Source of the DNA: JAJFUV01 sp964561215 | GTDB taxonomy: Bacteria; Acidobacteriota; Terriglobia; Bryobacterales; Bryobacteraceae | Assembly (NCBI GenBank): GCA_964561215.1 | Contig: CAZLOS010000001.1 | Span: 91,134 to 155,133, forward strand | Direction of reading: 5' to 3' | DNA length: 64,000 bases | Part shown: in pieces, positions 50,132 to 58,869 of the stretch | Numbering within the stretch: position 1 is the stretch's first letter | Layout of the letters: every line of letters begins with the position of its first letter | The notes under the pieces: model-generated | Told to the model about the DNA's origin: nothing | Databases searched by the model: none | What the model saw: only the letters and a program-made list of their open reading frames with translations | Program-made: the position numbers and the translations under genes

Positions 50132-50821
50132 ATGTCGTTTTGTTCCAAGATTTTGGTGCCGATGATGGCGCTTATCGGAGTGGGTGCGGCGACCGCCGGC
50201 TCGCCCGCCGGAAGGATCACCAGCGTGGTGCGCGCGAATGCCCGCACTGGCAAGCTGGTGCGTGCCGTTGTGGTGACGCCCCCAGCGGATGCGAGCAATC
50301 CGAATGAGGCAGAATCCGCGCGCCACGATCTCCGGACCATTGTTCAGGAAACCGCCAGCCGCCACGACCTGGATCCACTGCTGGTCGATTCCGTCATCCA
50401 GGCCGAGAGCGGCTACAACGCGCTCGCCGTTTCCAGCAAAGGTGCGGAAGGCCTCATGCAGTTGATTCCGGCCACCGCGCGGCGCTTCGGCGTCAAGAAC
50501 ACCTTCGATCCGCGCGAGAACGTCGAGGGCGGCGTCCGTTATCTCAAGTACCTCAAAGAGGCTTTCAAAGACGAACGGTTGGCACTGGCCGCTTACAATG
50601 CCGGGGAACGCGCCGTGGTGAAATACGGTTGGATTCCGCCGTACCGGGAAACCAGGGATTACGTCCACAAGGTGGGTAAGCGGTACAGCGAAGCCAGGAA
50701 AGTTCCGGCCGGGGCCCCGTCCGCGTCTCAACCGCCGGCTGCCGCGCCGGAACAACCGCAATATCGTCCGATCGAGCAATTCGTGGACGCGGAGGGAAGG
50801 CTGCATATTCGAACACGGTAG
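50132..50821 (+). CDS. Lytic murein transglycosylase, SLT family
   Basis: Exported muramidase-type enzyme that cleaves peptidoglycan to 1,6-anhydromuropeptides. The 229-residue protein has an N-terminal signal (ILVPMMALIGVGAATAGSPA). The catalytic Glu92 lies in IQAESGYNALAVSSKGAEGL, followed by MQLIPATARRFGV and a goose-lysozyme-like core with VEGGVRYLKYLKEAF and LALAAYNAGERAVVKYG. The C-terminal 50 residues are Pro/Ala-rich. Next to it, 6 bases downstream on the same strand, is an N-acetylmuramoyl-L-alanine amidase gene, so the two probably act together in cell-wall turnover. Confidence 0.93.
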   Translation: MSFCSKILVPMMALIGVGAATAGSPAGRITSVVRANARTGKLVRAVVVTPPADASNPNEAESARHDLRTIVQETASRHDLDPLLVDSVIQAESGYNALAVSSKGAEGLMQLIPATARRFGVKNTFDPRENVEGGVRYLKYLKEAFKDERLALAAYNAGERAVVKYGWIPPYRETRDYVHKVGKRYSEARKVPAGAPSASQPPAAAPEQPQYRPIEQFVDAEGRLHIRTR

Positions 50822-50827
50822 GATCAG

Positions 50828-52339
50828 ATGTTTTCTCTGATGCCGCCAACTGTGTCGCGATTGATCAGGCCCATGCGGGTTTGCGTGGTAGTGTCGCTGC
50901 TTGCCTTTGTCGGCGTCCTGTTTTCCGCAGAAGCTCCGACGCCTCCTCTCAGGGTCACCAGCGTGCGTTTCTGGTCGCTGGGCGATACCACACGGGTCGC
51001 CATAGAAACCAATGGCGAATTCAGTTACAAGCATGACCGGCTGCGGGACCCGGATCGCCTCTTCTTCGACCTGATCGGGGTGAAGCCGGTTCAGGGCACC
51101 GAGAGGATTCATATCATCCCGGTTGGCGACGGCATCCTGAAGCAAATCCGCATCGCTGAGACGCAGCCCGGCAAGACGCGCGTGGTGCTGGATTTGGAGG
51201 CGGCGGCCGAGTACAAGGCTTCCCAGCTCACTACTCCGGAGCGCCTCGTGGTGGAGGTGCGCCGCCGGGGCGCTGGTCCGGCGCCTGCCATCGCGCAAAG
51301 CAGGACCGGCGTCCAGCATTTGACGGAAACGCCGGAGCAGCCGCCCGTCGCCGCCAAGCCGGCGCCAAGGCCGTTTACACTGAGCGAGGTGCCTCGCAAA
51401 ACGACTCAGCGGCCCTTTCCACTGCCTTCCCCACCGGCGATTGCGTACAGCATCGAATCGGCGCCCAATTCCGTCTCTCCAGGTCTTTCCGCGCGCCCGG
51501 CGCCGCCGGCTCATGCGGCGACCAAGCAGATGGCGTCCGCCAGGCCGAAGCCTCTTCCATCGCCGGCGGCCGCTTCGCCGGCTAGTCCCGCCAAGCAGAA
51601 TCGTGACGGTGGCCGCTCGCTTACGCGTGCACTGGGCTTGAAGGTCGGGCGGGTGGTGCTCGACCCAGGCCACGGCGGACACGACACAGGAACCATCGGT
51701 CCGGGCGGCGTTCTGGAAAAGGACCTGGTGCTTGACATAGCACTGCGCCTGGGTCCTCTCATCGAACAAGGGTTGGGCAGCGATGTGGTCTATACGCGCA
51801 AGGACGACGCTTTCGTTTCGCTGGAAGACCGTACCCGCATCGCCAACGAGGAGAAGGCCGACTTGTTCCTCTCCATCCACGTCAATTCCTCGCGCTTCCG
51901 CGCGGCGTCGGGATCCGAAACTTATTACCTGAACTTCACTACTTCGAGCGACGCGCTGGATGTGGCCGCCCGCGAGAATGCGACGTCGAACAAGACGATC
52001 CATGAGCTGCAGGACCTTATCAAGAAGATTGCGCTGCTCGACAAGGTTGAGGAATCCAAGGAGTTTGCCTCCCGGTTGCAGTCTTCCCTCTACGTCCTGT
52101 CCTCGAAGAATGGCACCACGAAGAACCGCGGGGTGAAGAAAGCGCCCTTCGTGGTGCTGATCGGGGCCGCGATGCCCTCGGTCCTCGCAGAGGTAGGTTT
52201 CGTGACCAATCCGCGTGAAGGGACTCTGCTGAAGCGTGCCGACCAGCGGCAGAAGATCGCGGAGGCGCTGTATCAGGGGCTCTCCTCCTATGCCTCCACG
52301 CTGAGCCACTTTCAAGTGGCGCACCGCACGGGCGAGTAG
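50828..52339 (+). CDS. N-acetylmuramoyl-L-alanine amidase with AMIN domain (AmiC-like)
   Basis: A 503-residue exported zinc amidase that removes stem peptides from peptidoglycan, important for daughter-cell separation. A hydrophobic N-terminal stretch (MRVCVVVSLLAFVGVLFSAEA) serves as signal. The AMIN domain (about 35-140) contains VRFWSLGDTTRVAIETNGEF. A long Pro/Ser/Ala linker follows. The amidase_3 domain begins about 275 with VVLDPGHGGHDTGTIG (zinc His), then LVLDIALRLGPLIEQ (Glu), TRKDDAFVSLEDRTRIANEE and LFLSIHVNSS (zinc His). The final MPSVLAEVGFVTNPREG supplies the catalytic Glu. It is co-transcribed with the lytic transglycosylase. Confidence 0.94.
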   Translation: MFSLMPPTVSRLIRPMRVCVVVSLLAFVGVLFSAEAPTPPLRVTSVRFWSLGDTTRVAIETNGEFSYKHDRLRDPDRLFFDLIGVKPVQGTERIHIIPVGDGILKQIRIAETQPGKTRVVLDLEAAAEYKASQLTTPERLVVEVRRRGAGPAPAIAQSRTGVQHLTETPEQPPVAAKPAPRPFTLSEVPRKTTQRPFPLPSPPAIAYSIESAPNSVSPGLSARPAPPAHAATKQMASARPKPLPSPAAASPASPAKQNRDGGRSLTRALGLKVGRVVLDPGHGGHDTGTIGPGGVLEKDLVLDIALRLGPLIEQGLGSDVVYTRKDDAFVSLEDRTRIANEEKADLFLSIHVNSSRFRAASGSETYYLNFTTSSDALDVAARENATSNKTIHELQDLIKKIALLDKVEESKEFASRLQSSLYVLSSKNGTTKNRGVKKAPFVVLIGAAMPSVLAEVGFVTNPREGTLLKRADQRQKIAEALYQGLSSYASTLSHFQVAHRTGE

Positions 52340-52492
52340 ACGCCACGCGCGGCGTTCAAACGATGTGAGCCGCATGCCTGCGGACAAGACCGCACGGTCC
52401 TGCCAGCGCGGCTTCCAATCCAGGGGGCTAAGGTAATTGTGGCCTTCGCCTAAGGTGTTTCACGCAGTTCAGTTTTATCGCGACAGATCCAC

Positions 52493-52508
52493 AATACTAT
52501 TGAGTATT
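52493..52508. other. Palindrome upstream of the Tad cluster
   Basis: AATACT and AGTATT flank ATTG as a perfect 6-bp inverted repeat about 100 bases before the first Tad gene, in an AT-rich part of a 267-base gap (52340-52606) that otherwise holds no gene. It could be an operator or part of a promoter. Confidence 0.3.
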
Positions 52509-52606
52509 TATTTCATCGAAAGACCGCCGATTAGCAAACGGGCTGTCGGTTTGAGGCGGGAGGACTCCGAAGCGTGGGCGAGGAGCTGCAAGAGGAGGAA
52601 AAACGG

Positions 52607-53125
52607 ATGGCATCCGGCACCGCTTCCGCGCGCCGCAAGCGCAGATCCGGTGGGGGTGCAATCCTTGAGGGCGCTTTTACGCTCATCCCCACCTTTGCTC
52701 TTATCATCGTGTTCGCCGACGTTGGCCTGATGTTATTCCGTTGGGGCACGCTCCAGAACGCCGTGCGGGAAGGGTGCCGCTATGCGATCACCTTTCAGAC
52801 CATGCAAGGCCTCGGCCAAGACGACTCGATCAAGCAAGTGGTTGCGCGAAACGCCATGGGCTTGGTCTCGACCAGCGACACAACACAGCACATCTTTGTG
52901 AATTATTACTCAACCAGTGACCTAACCACCCCAATCTCTGGAGGCGGCAACAGCCCGGGAAACCTCGTCGAGGTGTCCGTGCAAAATGCGTCCTGGTCTT
53001 GGATTATGCCTCTGAGCGGCACCTCATCCCGCCCTTATTACATCACCAAGCCGTTTACGGTGAATGTGTACTCATCCGACATCCTGGGTGGATATCCAGC
53101 CGGCGTGACCAACGTGCCGCGCTGA
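52607..53125 (+). CDS. TadE-like pilus assembly protein
   Basis: A 172-residue minor-pilin-like protein. After a basic leader (SARRKRRSGGG) come AILEGAFTLIPTFALIIVFA and DVGLMLFRWGTLQNAVREG, the TadE hallmark with Glu21 at the start of the hydrophobic helix (prepilin-type processing site). The rest would be outside the membrane. In Tad systems TadE/F are assembled into or assist a Flp pilus. The ATG at 52607 is chosen for its GAGGAGG; the frame extends upstream to 52574. It starts a three-gene group with a second TadE-like and a TadG-like gene. No Flp pilin, ATPase or prepilin peptidase gene is visible in the window. Confidence 0.85.
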   Translation: MASGTASARRKRRSGGGAILEGAFTLIPTFALIIVFADVGLMLFRWGTLQNAVREGCRYAITFQTMQGLGQDDSIKQVVARNAMGLVSTSDTTQHIFVNYYSTSDLTTPISGGGNSPGNLVEVSVQNASWSWIMPLSGTSSRPYYITKPFTVNVYSSDILGGYPAGVTNVPR

Positions 53126-53147
53126 CGGCCGTTTCAGGGAGACAGGT

Positions 53148-53846
53148 ATGACAACCGACCGACGCAGGAGACGCCAGGGCGGACTGGAAATCTTGGAGTT
53201 TGCAATACTCGCCACGCTGTTGGTGGGGGTCCTCTTGGGGTGGTTTGTTACGTCGATGGGGCTCAGCCTGCAGGCAAATCACCTATGTGCCGGCCTGACC
53301 AATATGTATATCCACGGCGCGGATTTTTCCAATTACAAAATGCAGAAGATCGCGCGGAAAATCGCCGGTAGCCTGGGCCTAGACATTGGTGCGGCCTATT
53401 CGGGCAATAGGCGGGCCAACACCAGCAATGCAGGGAACGTGCTGGTGACTGTAAGTCAGATCATGTGGGTCGGCTCCACTAACGAACCGAATTGCGCGGT
53501 GGCGGGGGCGTCGGGTTGCACAAATCACGACAGCTTCGTGTTCACCCAGCGCATTCAGTTTGGCAAGGGAACCATTGCAACCTCTCATCCGAGTTCACTG
53601 GGTGATCCGACCACTACGTCCATCACCGATACCGGTTTCGTGCGAAACCCGGTTACCGATGCAGGCGCGGCGCTTCCATACGCCGCGCAAACGAGCATGC
53701 ACAACCTCTGGCAGGTGAGCGGAAACGGTAGGAGCCCGTTGGTTGACGGTCAGGTCTGTTACGTGGTGGAAGTCTACGCGCAAACGCCGGATCTGAGTTT
53801 TGGAAGGTACCGGAATTCCGGCGTTTATGCGCGATATTTCTTCTAG
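53148..53846 (+). CDS. TadE/TadF-like protein
   Basis: A 232-residue protein with the same architecture: a basic N-terminus (DRRRRRQGG) followed by LEILEFAILATLLVGVLLGW, where Glu14 and Glu17 flank the start of the membrane helix, and a long extracytoplasmic region (IMWVGSTNEPNCAVAGASGC, four-strand-like segments, C-terminal GRYRNSGVYARYFF). Two Cys around CAVAGASGC may form a disulfide. It starts 22 bases after the first TadE gene. Function would be as a minor pilin or assembly factor together with its neighbours. Confidence 0.8.
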   Translation: MTTDRRRRRQGGLEILEFAILATLLVGVLLGWFVTSMGLSLQANHLCAGLTNMYIHGADFSNYKMQKIARKIAGSLGLDIGAAYSGNRRANTSNAGNVLVTVSQIMWVGSTNEPNCAVAGASGCTNHDSFVFTQRIQFGKGTIATSHPSSLGDPTTTSITDTGFVRNPVTDAGAALPYAAQTSMHNLWQVSGNGRSPLVDGQVCYVVEVYAQTPDLSFGRYRNSGVYARYFF

Positions 53847-53859
53847 GAGTGGAAGCTGT

Positions 53860-55467
53860 ATGCCGAACCGGAGACGAAGTTCTCGTGAGAAAGGAATTGC
53901 CCTGGTTGTGGGGGTGGCCGCGCTCGTGTTCATCATCCCCACACTCGGGCTGTCGATCGACGTCTCGGTCTTTTACACCGTGAAGGGCCGGCTGCAGTCG
54001 TCCGTGGACGGCGCGGCCCTGGCCGCGGCGCGCGCGTTGAACCTCGGGCAGACCACCGAAGCTCAGGCTGCCACCGCACAGCAGAATGCGGTGAACTGGT
54101 TCTACGCGAACCTCCCGCAGGGAGCATGGAACACCTCCAACACGGTGATGAGCACTTCGACGGTGCGAGTCTTCGACGACCCGAACAATCCGCACGTCCG
54201 CAACGTAACGGTGACGGCGAAGACCGATGTGAAGACCTATTTCATGCGGTGGTTCAAAGTGAACTCGCTGACGCTGACGGTCACAGGCAATGCCTCTCGC
54301 CGCGATGTGGTGGCGATGATGGTGCTGGACCGATCCGGCTCGATGCTGAGTGGGACTGCGTGCAGCGATATGAAAACCGCCGCCAAGCTCTTTACGGGGC
54401 AGTTTGCGGCCGGCCGCGACTATATCGGCCTGGTTTCTTTCAGCGACAACTTCTACGTTCACTCTTCTCCGACGCAGGACTTCCAGCGTAAGCTCGGCTA
54501 CACCAATGCGTTGGGGAGTGGAACTGGCGCCATCGATAGCATTAGCTGCAAAGGCGGCACCAGCACCGCGCAGGCTGTCTCTATCGCCTATAACGAGATC
54601 TACAAAACCAATCTCCCGGGTGCGCTGAACGTGATCCTGTTCGAGACAGACGGCCTGCCCAACACGCTTACCTTCAACTTCTGGCCGTCCTCATCGAGTC
54701 CAAACGCGCTGAAGTCGACGAGCACATGCAGGGACCAGAACAATAAGACGCTCAGCGGGGGCGGTTTCACGCCCGCCACCTGGGCAAAGCGCCCGATGTG
54801 GACCAGCGGCTTGTCTATGGGGGCGGGGAGCTTCTTCCCGAACGTTCCGCCCGGGATGGTCGGCGGTTTCTATGCGGATGACCCGAACAGGGGTAACTAT
54901 TTCTGGCTTCTGTGGGGGTACGCTGCCACCAGCAGCGGGAGTCTGGGCACGATAGCCATCACCACCGCTCCTGGCTGCGATTTTAACAACAACGCGAGCT
55001 TCCGTGTATCGCCACTAAACCAGAAAGATTTTTCCTGGGCCCCGTCGACCGATGTCTACGGTAACCAGTTGAACCCCACGACCTATACCTATAAGGCTGT
55101 GACGACGGATGGTAGCGGTCACATTTCACTTTCGACCTGGTCCAACTATCGCAATGCGGTCTTTAACGCCACCGACAATGCAGCTTATCAGGCCCGGACG
55201 AATTCGACACTGCCGGTCTACTTTTACGTCATCGGCCTGGGCGGAAGTGAAAATCCGCCCGACTATGTTCTGCTGCAGCGGATGGCGAACGATCCCAGCG
55301 GGGACAGCTACAATACGCCTCCGCTGTACCCGGCATGCGCCACCGAGCCGGAATGCGCCACGAATTCCGGCCAGCCTCAGGGCTCCTTCATCTTTTCCGC
55401 GAACTCTTCGGATCTCGGCCGGGCCTTCCTGGCCATTTCTTCGCAGGTGTTGCGCCTGAGCAAGTAG
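53860..55467 (+). CDS. TadG-like protein with von Willebrand factor A domain
   Basis: A 535-residue membrane protein. The TadG/Flp-pilus-assembly N-terminus is clear: EKGIALVVGVAALVFIIPTL then SVFYTVKGRLQSSVDGAALA, with the pattern of a prepilin-like helix. The VWA domain begins about 150 with VVAMMVLDRSGSML, an intact metal-ion-dependent adhesion site (Asp157-x-Ser159-x-Ser161). It ends near 530 (DLGRAFLAISSQVLRLSK). Such proteins anchor or adhere at the cell surface. The start at 53860 is preferred because a GGAAG precedes it and the signal-like helix follows; an in-frame ATG at 53800 overlaps the previous gene. The VWA domain carries long insertions rich in Ser, Thr and aromatic residues. 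Confidence 0.87.
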   Translation: MPNRRRSSREKGIALVVGVAALVFIIPTLGLSIDVSVFYTVKGRLQSSVDGAALAAARALNLGQTTEAQAATAQQNAVNWFYANLPQGAWNTSNTVMSTSTVRVFDDPNNPHVRNVTVTAKTDVKTYFMRWFKVNSLTLTVTGNASRRDVVAMMVLDRSGSMLSGTACSDMKTAAKLFTGQFAAGRDYIGLVSFSDNFYVHSSPTQDFQRKLGYTNALGSGTGAIDSISCKGGTSTAQAVSIAYNEIYKTNLPGALNVILFETDGLPNTLTFNFWPSSSSPNALKSTSTCRDQNNKTLSGGGFTPATWAKRPMWTSGLSMGAGSFFPNVPPGMVGGFYADDPNRGNYFWLLWGYAATSSGSLGTIAITTAPGCDFNNNASFRVSPLNQKDFSWAPSTDVYGNQLNPTTYTYKAVTTDGSGHISLSTWSNYRNAVFNATDNAAYQARTNSTLPVYFYVIGLGGSENPPDYVLLQRMANDPSGDSYNTPPLYPACATEPECATNSGQPQGSFIFSANSSDLGRAFLAISSQVLRLSK

Positions 55468-55573
55468 CAGCGCCGCGTATGCGCCGAGCGAGAGATTCCA
55501 CAAAGTTGAGGTGTGTCGCGCCGCCGGGCGTTTCCCCAGCGGCGAGCTCCGGGTGCGACTTCCGGAGAAGTCC

Positions 55574-56509
55574 TTAGCGGGAATGAGCTAAAGTGACCGG
55601 CGGGCTGACCAAGCTAACCGCGTTGCGGCCATTGCCTTTGGCTCTGTAGAGAGCCTCATCGGCCAGATGAACCACCTGCTCGAATGTGGGTTGGGCGTCC
55701 GGAGCGACTACCGTGCAGCCAAAACTCGCCGTCACTATGACGCGACTTTCGGCCAGATTCATGGTCCCGGCCGAGAGAGCTATACGCAGGCGTTCGGCGT
55801 GTTCCACGGTGGCATCGCCGTCGCAACCCGGCAGCACGATGAGAAACTCCTCGCCGCCATAGCGACCGATGGAGTCGTACGGGCGCATAGATGCTTGCAT
55901 ACGGCGCACGGCTTCGTGCAGGACGGCGTCCCCGGCCAGGTGGCCGTGCGTATCGTTGACGATCTTGAAATGGTCGAGATCGACGAGAACCACGCCCAGG
56001 TAACTGCGTTCGCGCCGGGCGCGATGGATCTCCTTTTCGAGGATCTCGGTGATCGAGCCGCGATTCCAGATGCGCGTGAGCGGATCAGTGGTCGCCTGCA
56101 CGCGCAGGGCCTCCCTAGCCGCCACGAGTTCAGCCTGCAGTTCGACAATACGGCGGCCCGCGCGCAAGCGGACCTCCAGTTCGTGGTTGTCGAAAGGCTT
56201 CCTGATATAGTCATCGGCGCCCGATTCCATGCCCTCCACCAGGTCTTCCCTCTCGCTTCGTGAAGTGAGCAGCAGGACATAGGTGTAATCGTTGTGGACC
56301 TCGCGTCGCAGGCGCAGGCAGATTTCGACCCCTGTCAGCCCGGGCATCATCCAGTCCAATACGGCCAACCGGGGCGCGTCGGCGCACTGCAGCACTTCCC
56401 ATGCCTCGATCCCGTCGCACGCGGTGACCGTTTCGTAGGACCACTTGCGCAGAGAACTCTCCAGAATGTGGCGATCGATGACACTGTCGTCCGCGATGAG
56501 TACCTTCAT
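55574..56509 (-). CDS. PleD-like response regulator with GGDEF diguanylate cyclase domain
   Basis: A 311-residue receiver-diguanylate cyclase that makes cyclic di-GMP upon phosphorylation. The receiver has KVLIADDSVIDRHIL, phospho-acceptor Asp52 in LAVLDWMMPGLTGVE and a conserved Lys in YIRKPFDNHE. The GGDEF domain starts about 138 (TTDPLTRIWNRGSITEIL) with active-site GGEEF (218-222). The product-inhibition site R209-x2-D212 lies five residues before it, so feedback control by cyclic di-GMP is predicted. No neighbour is an obvious partner histidine kinase. It is convergent with the Tad cluster, whose pilus would be a reasonable target (inference). Confidence 0.94.
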   Translation of the reverse strand: MKVLIADDSVIDRHILESSLRKWSYETVTACDGIEAWEVLQCADAPRLAVLDWMMPGLTGVEICLRLRREVHNDYTYVLLLTSRSEREDLVEGMESGADDYIRKPFDNHELEVRLRAGRRIVELQAELVAAREALRVQATTDPLTRIWNRGSITEILEKEIHRARRERSYLGVVLVDLDHFKIVNDTHGHLAGDAVLHEAVRRMQASMRPYDSIGRYGGEEFLIVLPGCDGDATVEHAERLRIALSAGTMNLAESRVIVTASFGCTVVAPDAQPTFEQVVHLADEALYRAKGNGRNAVSLVSPPVTLAHSR

Positions 56510-56602
56510 TACGACGCTAATACCCTAAGAGGAGCGTTTCTATTCAGCATATCGGCCGAAGACCGCCGCGCCCTTAGTTGCAAGTCCCGGCGGACGACAC
56601 TT

Positions 56603-57721
56603 TTACACGTAGATACGTTCCGAGCGGGGTTGGATCTTGCAGAGCACATCGTAGGAGATCGTGCCGGTCAGGGCGGCGATGTTGTCGGCGTCGAAGCCTT
56701 CGCCCAGTAACTCCACCTCATCGCCTTGCTTCACGCCGGCTATGTCCGTCACGTCGATGGTGCACATATCCATCGAGATCGCACCTAACATAGGCACCCA
56801 CACGCCCGCGGCGCGGACGAGCCCCCGGCAGGAGAGCTGCCGGAAGACGCCGTCGGCGTAGCCGGCCCCCGCCACGGCGATTCGCGTGGGGCGCTCCGTG
56901 ATGTGCCTTGCGCCATAGCCCACCGGAACGCCCGCCGGAAGTTCCTTGATGGACAGCACGCGAGTCTTCCAGACCAGGGCCGGCTTTACGTCGACCAGGC
57001 TGGCCGGCGCCGGGCCGCTCGCCGCCGGCATGTAGCCGTAAAGACTCAAGCCGATGCGCACCATGTCCAGCCACGCATCCCGAAGGCCGTACACGACGCC
57101 GCCGCTGGCCGACATGTGCCGCAGTCGGGGCCGGATGCCGGCGCCGGCCAGCTCTCTTGCAACACGCGTAAACGTTTGGACCTGCTGCCCGGTCTGCGTG
57201 CCGGGGAAATCCGAGGACGAGGCCAGGTGCGACATCAATCCCTCGATTTCGACGTTCGGACAGGCCCGGACGGCTTCGGCGATGGCGCGGGCGTCGGCCG
57301 CCACGCCAAGCCTCCCCATGCCGCTGTCGACCTTCAGGTGCACGCGGGCGCGCCCGCCGCGAGCCAGCGCCAGCTCGTTAAAGACAGCCAGATCGGCAAG
57401 ATCGTGGACCGCCGGCGTGAGCCGGTAGTCGAGCATGGAGGCGAAGTTGGCCCGCAGGGCGTCGGCCATCACCAACACACGGGCGTCCTCGATGCCGGCC
57501 TGGCGGAGTTCCACGCCTTCCTGCGTCGACGTCACCGTCAGCCACGGCGCGCCCTCGGCAACCAGGCGTTTGGCAACCGCCACCATTCCGTGGCCGTACG
57601 CCTCCGATTTGACGACGCAGGCCACGGCGGTCTGCGCTCCTACCACGGCGCGAATGTTGCGGTAGTTGGCGGCAATCCGGTCGAGCGAAACTTCCGCCCA
57701 TGAGCGTGATTGATCATTCAT
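56603..57721 (-). CDS. alr: Alanine racemase
   Basis: PLP-dependent interconversion of L- and D-alanine, essential for peptidoglycan. The 372-residue protein has the PLP Lys38 in ACVVKSEAYGHGMVAVAKR. SGMGRLGVAADARAIAEAV, RHMSASGGVVYGLRDAWLDM and the catalytic Tyr region PVGYGARHITERPTR follow, then ISMDMCTIDVTD. It is the last gene of a five-gene minus-strand unit, 3 bases after an N-acylamino-acid racemase-type enolase gene. That context suggests a pathway handling D- and L-amino acids. Confidence 0.96.
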   Translation of the reverse strand: MNDQSRSWAEVSLDRIAANYRNIRAVVGAQTAVACVVKSEAYGHGMVAVAKRLVAEGAPWLTVTSTQEGVELRQAGIEDARVLVMADALRANFASMLDYRLTPAVHDLADLAVFNELALARGGRARVHLKVDSGMGRLGVAADARAIAEAVRACPNVEIEGLMSHLASSSDFPGTQTGQQVQTFTRVARELAGAGIRPRLRHMSASGGVVYGLRDAWLDMVRIGLSLYGYMPAASGPAPASLVDVKPALVWKTRVLSIKELPAGVPVGYGARHITERPTRIAVAGAGYADGVFRQLSCRGLVRAAGVWVPMLGAISMDMCTIDVTDIAGVKQGDEVELLGEGFDADNIAALTGTISYDVLCKIQPRSERIYV

Positions 57722-57724
57722 ACC

Positions 57725-58837
57725 TTACTCCGGCCTCACGCAGGCGCTTGCAAGCGTGAGCCGCTCCAGCTCTTGCGCATCGGGAATGGCGCCCACCCCC
57801 GGCGCCTCCGGTGTGGTCATCTGTCCGGGGCCGGAGAGCGTCAACTCCGGCTGGGCGAGATCCTTGCTATAGAAGCGCGAACTTGGAAATACATCGGACG
57901 GGTAAATGAAATTAGGCAGCGTGGCCAACGCCAGGCAATGTTGCGCGCCGACGGCGGATTCCAGCATCCCGCCCACCCAGCAGGGGATGCCGTTGTCCCG
58001 GCACAGGTCGTGGATCTTCACGGCCACCGTCAACCCGCCGACACGGCCGGGTTTGAGGTTCACATAGCCGCAGGCTTTCGTCTGTATGGCTTTGCGTGCA
58101 CGGCCGAGCGAGGTGATGCTCTCGTCCAGGCAGACCGGCGTGGCGATCTGCCTGGCCAGTGTGGCGTGGTCGATCAGATCGTCGTGGGCCAACGGCTGCT
58201 CGATCATGGCGAGGTCGTAGCGGTCGAGTTGCTTGAACATGGGCAGCGCATCGAGCGTCCAGGCGCTGTTGCAGTCGATGTGGAACGTCTGTTTCGGGAA
58301 GGCGCCGCGCACGGCCGCCACCATATCGATGTCCCAACCGGGGCGGAACTTCAACTTCACCCGGGGAAAGCCCTGGCGGACGGCCTCGTCGATTTTGGCG
58401 AGCAGCGCGTCGATGGTTTCCATGACGCCGAAATCCGCGCCCACGCGAACCTGAGGCTCACTACCACCCAGCGTCTTCCAGAGCGGTTCGCCGCGCAAAC
58501 GCGACTGGAGATCCCACCAGGCGGTATCCACGGAGCCTTTGGCGAAATAGTTCCCCTTGATGCCGGACATTGCGGCTTGCAACTGGTCCGGGGTATCGAT
58601 GTCTTTGCCTACTACTTGCGGCGCCAGGTAATCCCGCACGAGCATAAAAGCACCGCCAGCCCACTCCGGGCTGTAGCCCGGCAGCCGCCACGGCGCGCCT
58701 TCGCCCCACCCGGTTACGCTTCCGGAGTCCATCCGCACGAGTACACTCTCAATGGTGTCGTCGTTGCCGTAGGCGGTGCGGAACGGATAGACCAACGGCA
58801 TGGCCACATGGTAGACAGAAATCGAATCGATGCGCAT
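57725..58837 (-). CDS. Enolase-superfamily enzyme, o-succinylbenzoate synthase / N-acylamino-acid racemase type
   Basis: A 370-residue member of the muconate-lactonizing subgroup. The catalytic residues are visible: Lys161 and Lys163 (RVKLKFRPGWD), metal ligands Asp188 (HIDCNSAW), Glu213 (MIEQPLAH) and Asp238 (CLDESIT), and the second-face Lys262 (NLKPGRVGG). The C-terminal GGMLESAVGAQHCLALATLP is characteristic of the OSBS/NAAAR group. OSBS makes a menaquinone precursor; NAAAR racemises N-acyl amino acids. No other menaquinone genes are nearby, while alanine racemase is 3 bases away, so racemase activity is the better inference. Confidence 0.9.
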   Translation of the reverse strand: MRIDSISVYHVAMPLVYPFRTAYGNDDTIESVLVRMDSGSVTGWGEGAPWRLPGYSPEWAGGAFMLVRDYLAPQVVGKDIDTPDQLQAAMSGIKGNYFAKGSVDTAWWDLQSRLRGEPLWKTLGGSEPQVRVGADFGVMETIDALLAKIDEAVRQGFPRVKLKFRPGWDIDMVAAVRGAFPKQTFHIDCNSAWTLDALPMFKQLDRYDLAMIEQPLAHDDLIDHATLARQIATPVCLDESITSLGRARKAIQTKACGYVNLKPGRVGGLTVAVKIHDLCRDNGIPCWVGGMLESAVGAQHCLALATLPNFIYPSDVFPSSRFYSKDLAQPELTLSGPGQMTTPEAPGVGAIPDAQELERLTLASACVRPE

Positions 58838-58869
58838 CGGAACCTTTCAGTGTAGCGGGAATGCGCGTT

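Noticed and set aside
50048..52387. Upstream extension of the mobA frame on the minus strand
   Set aside because: The frame is open for 964 codons, but only the last 184 residues match MobA; the rest lies opposite the transglycosylase and amidase genes.
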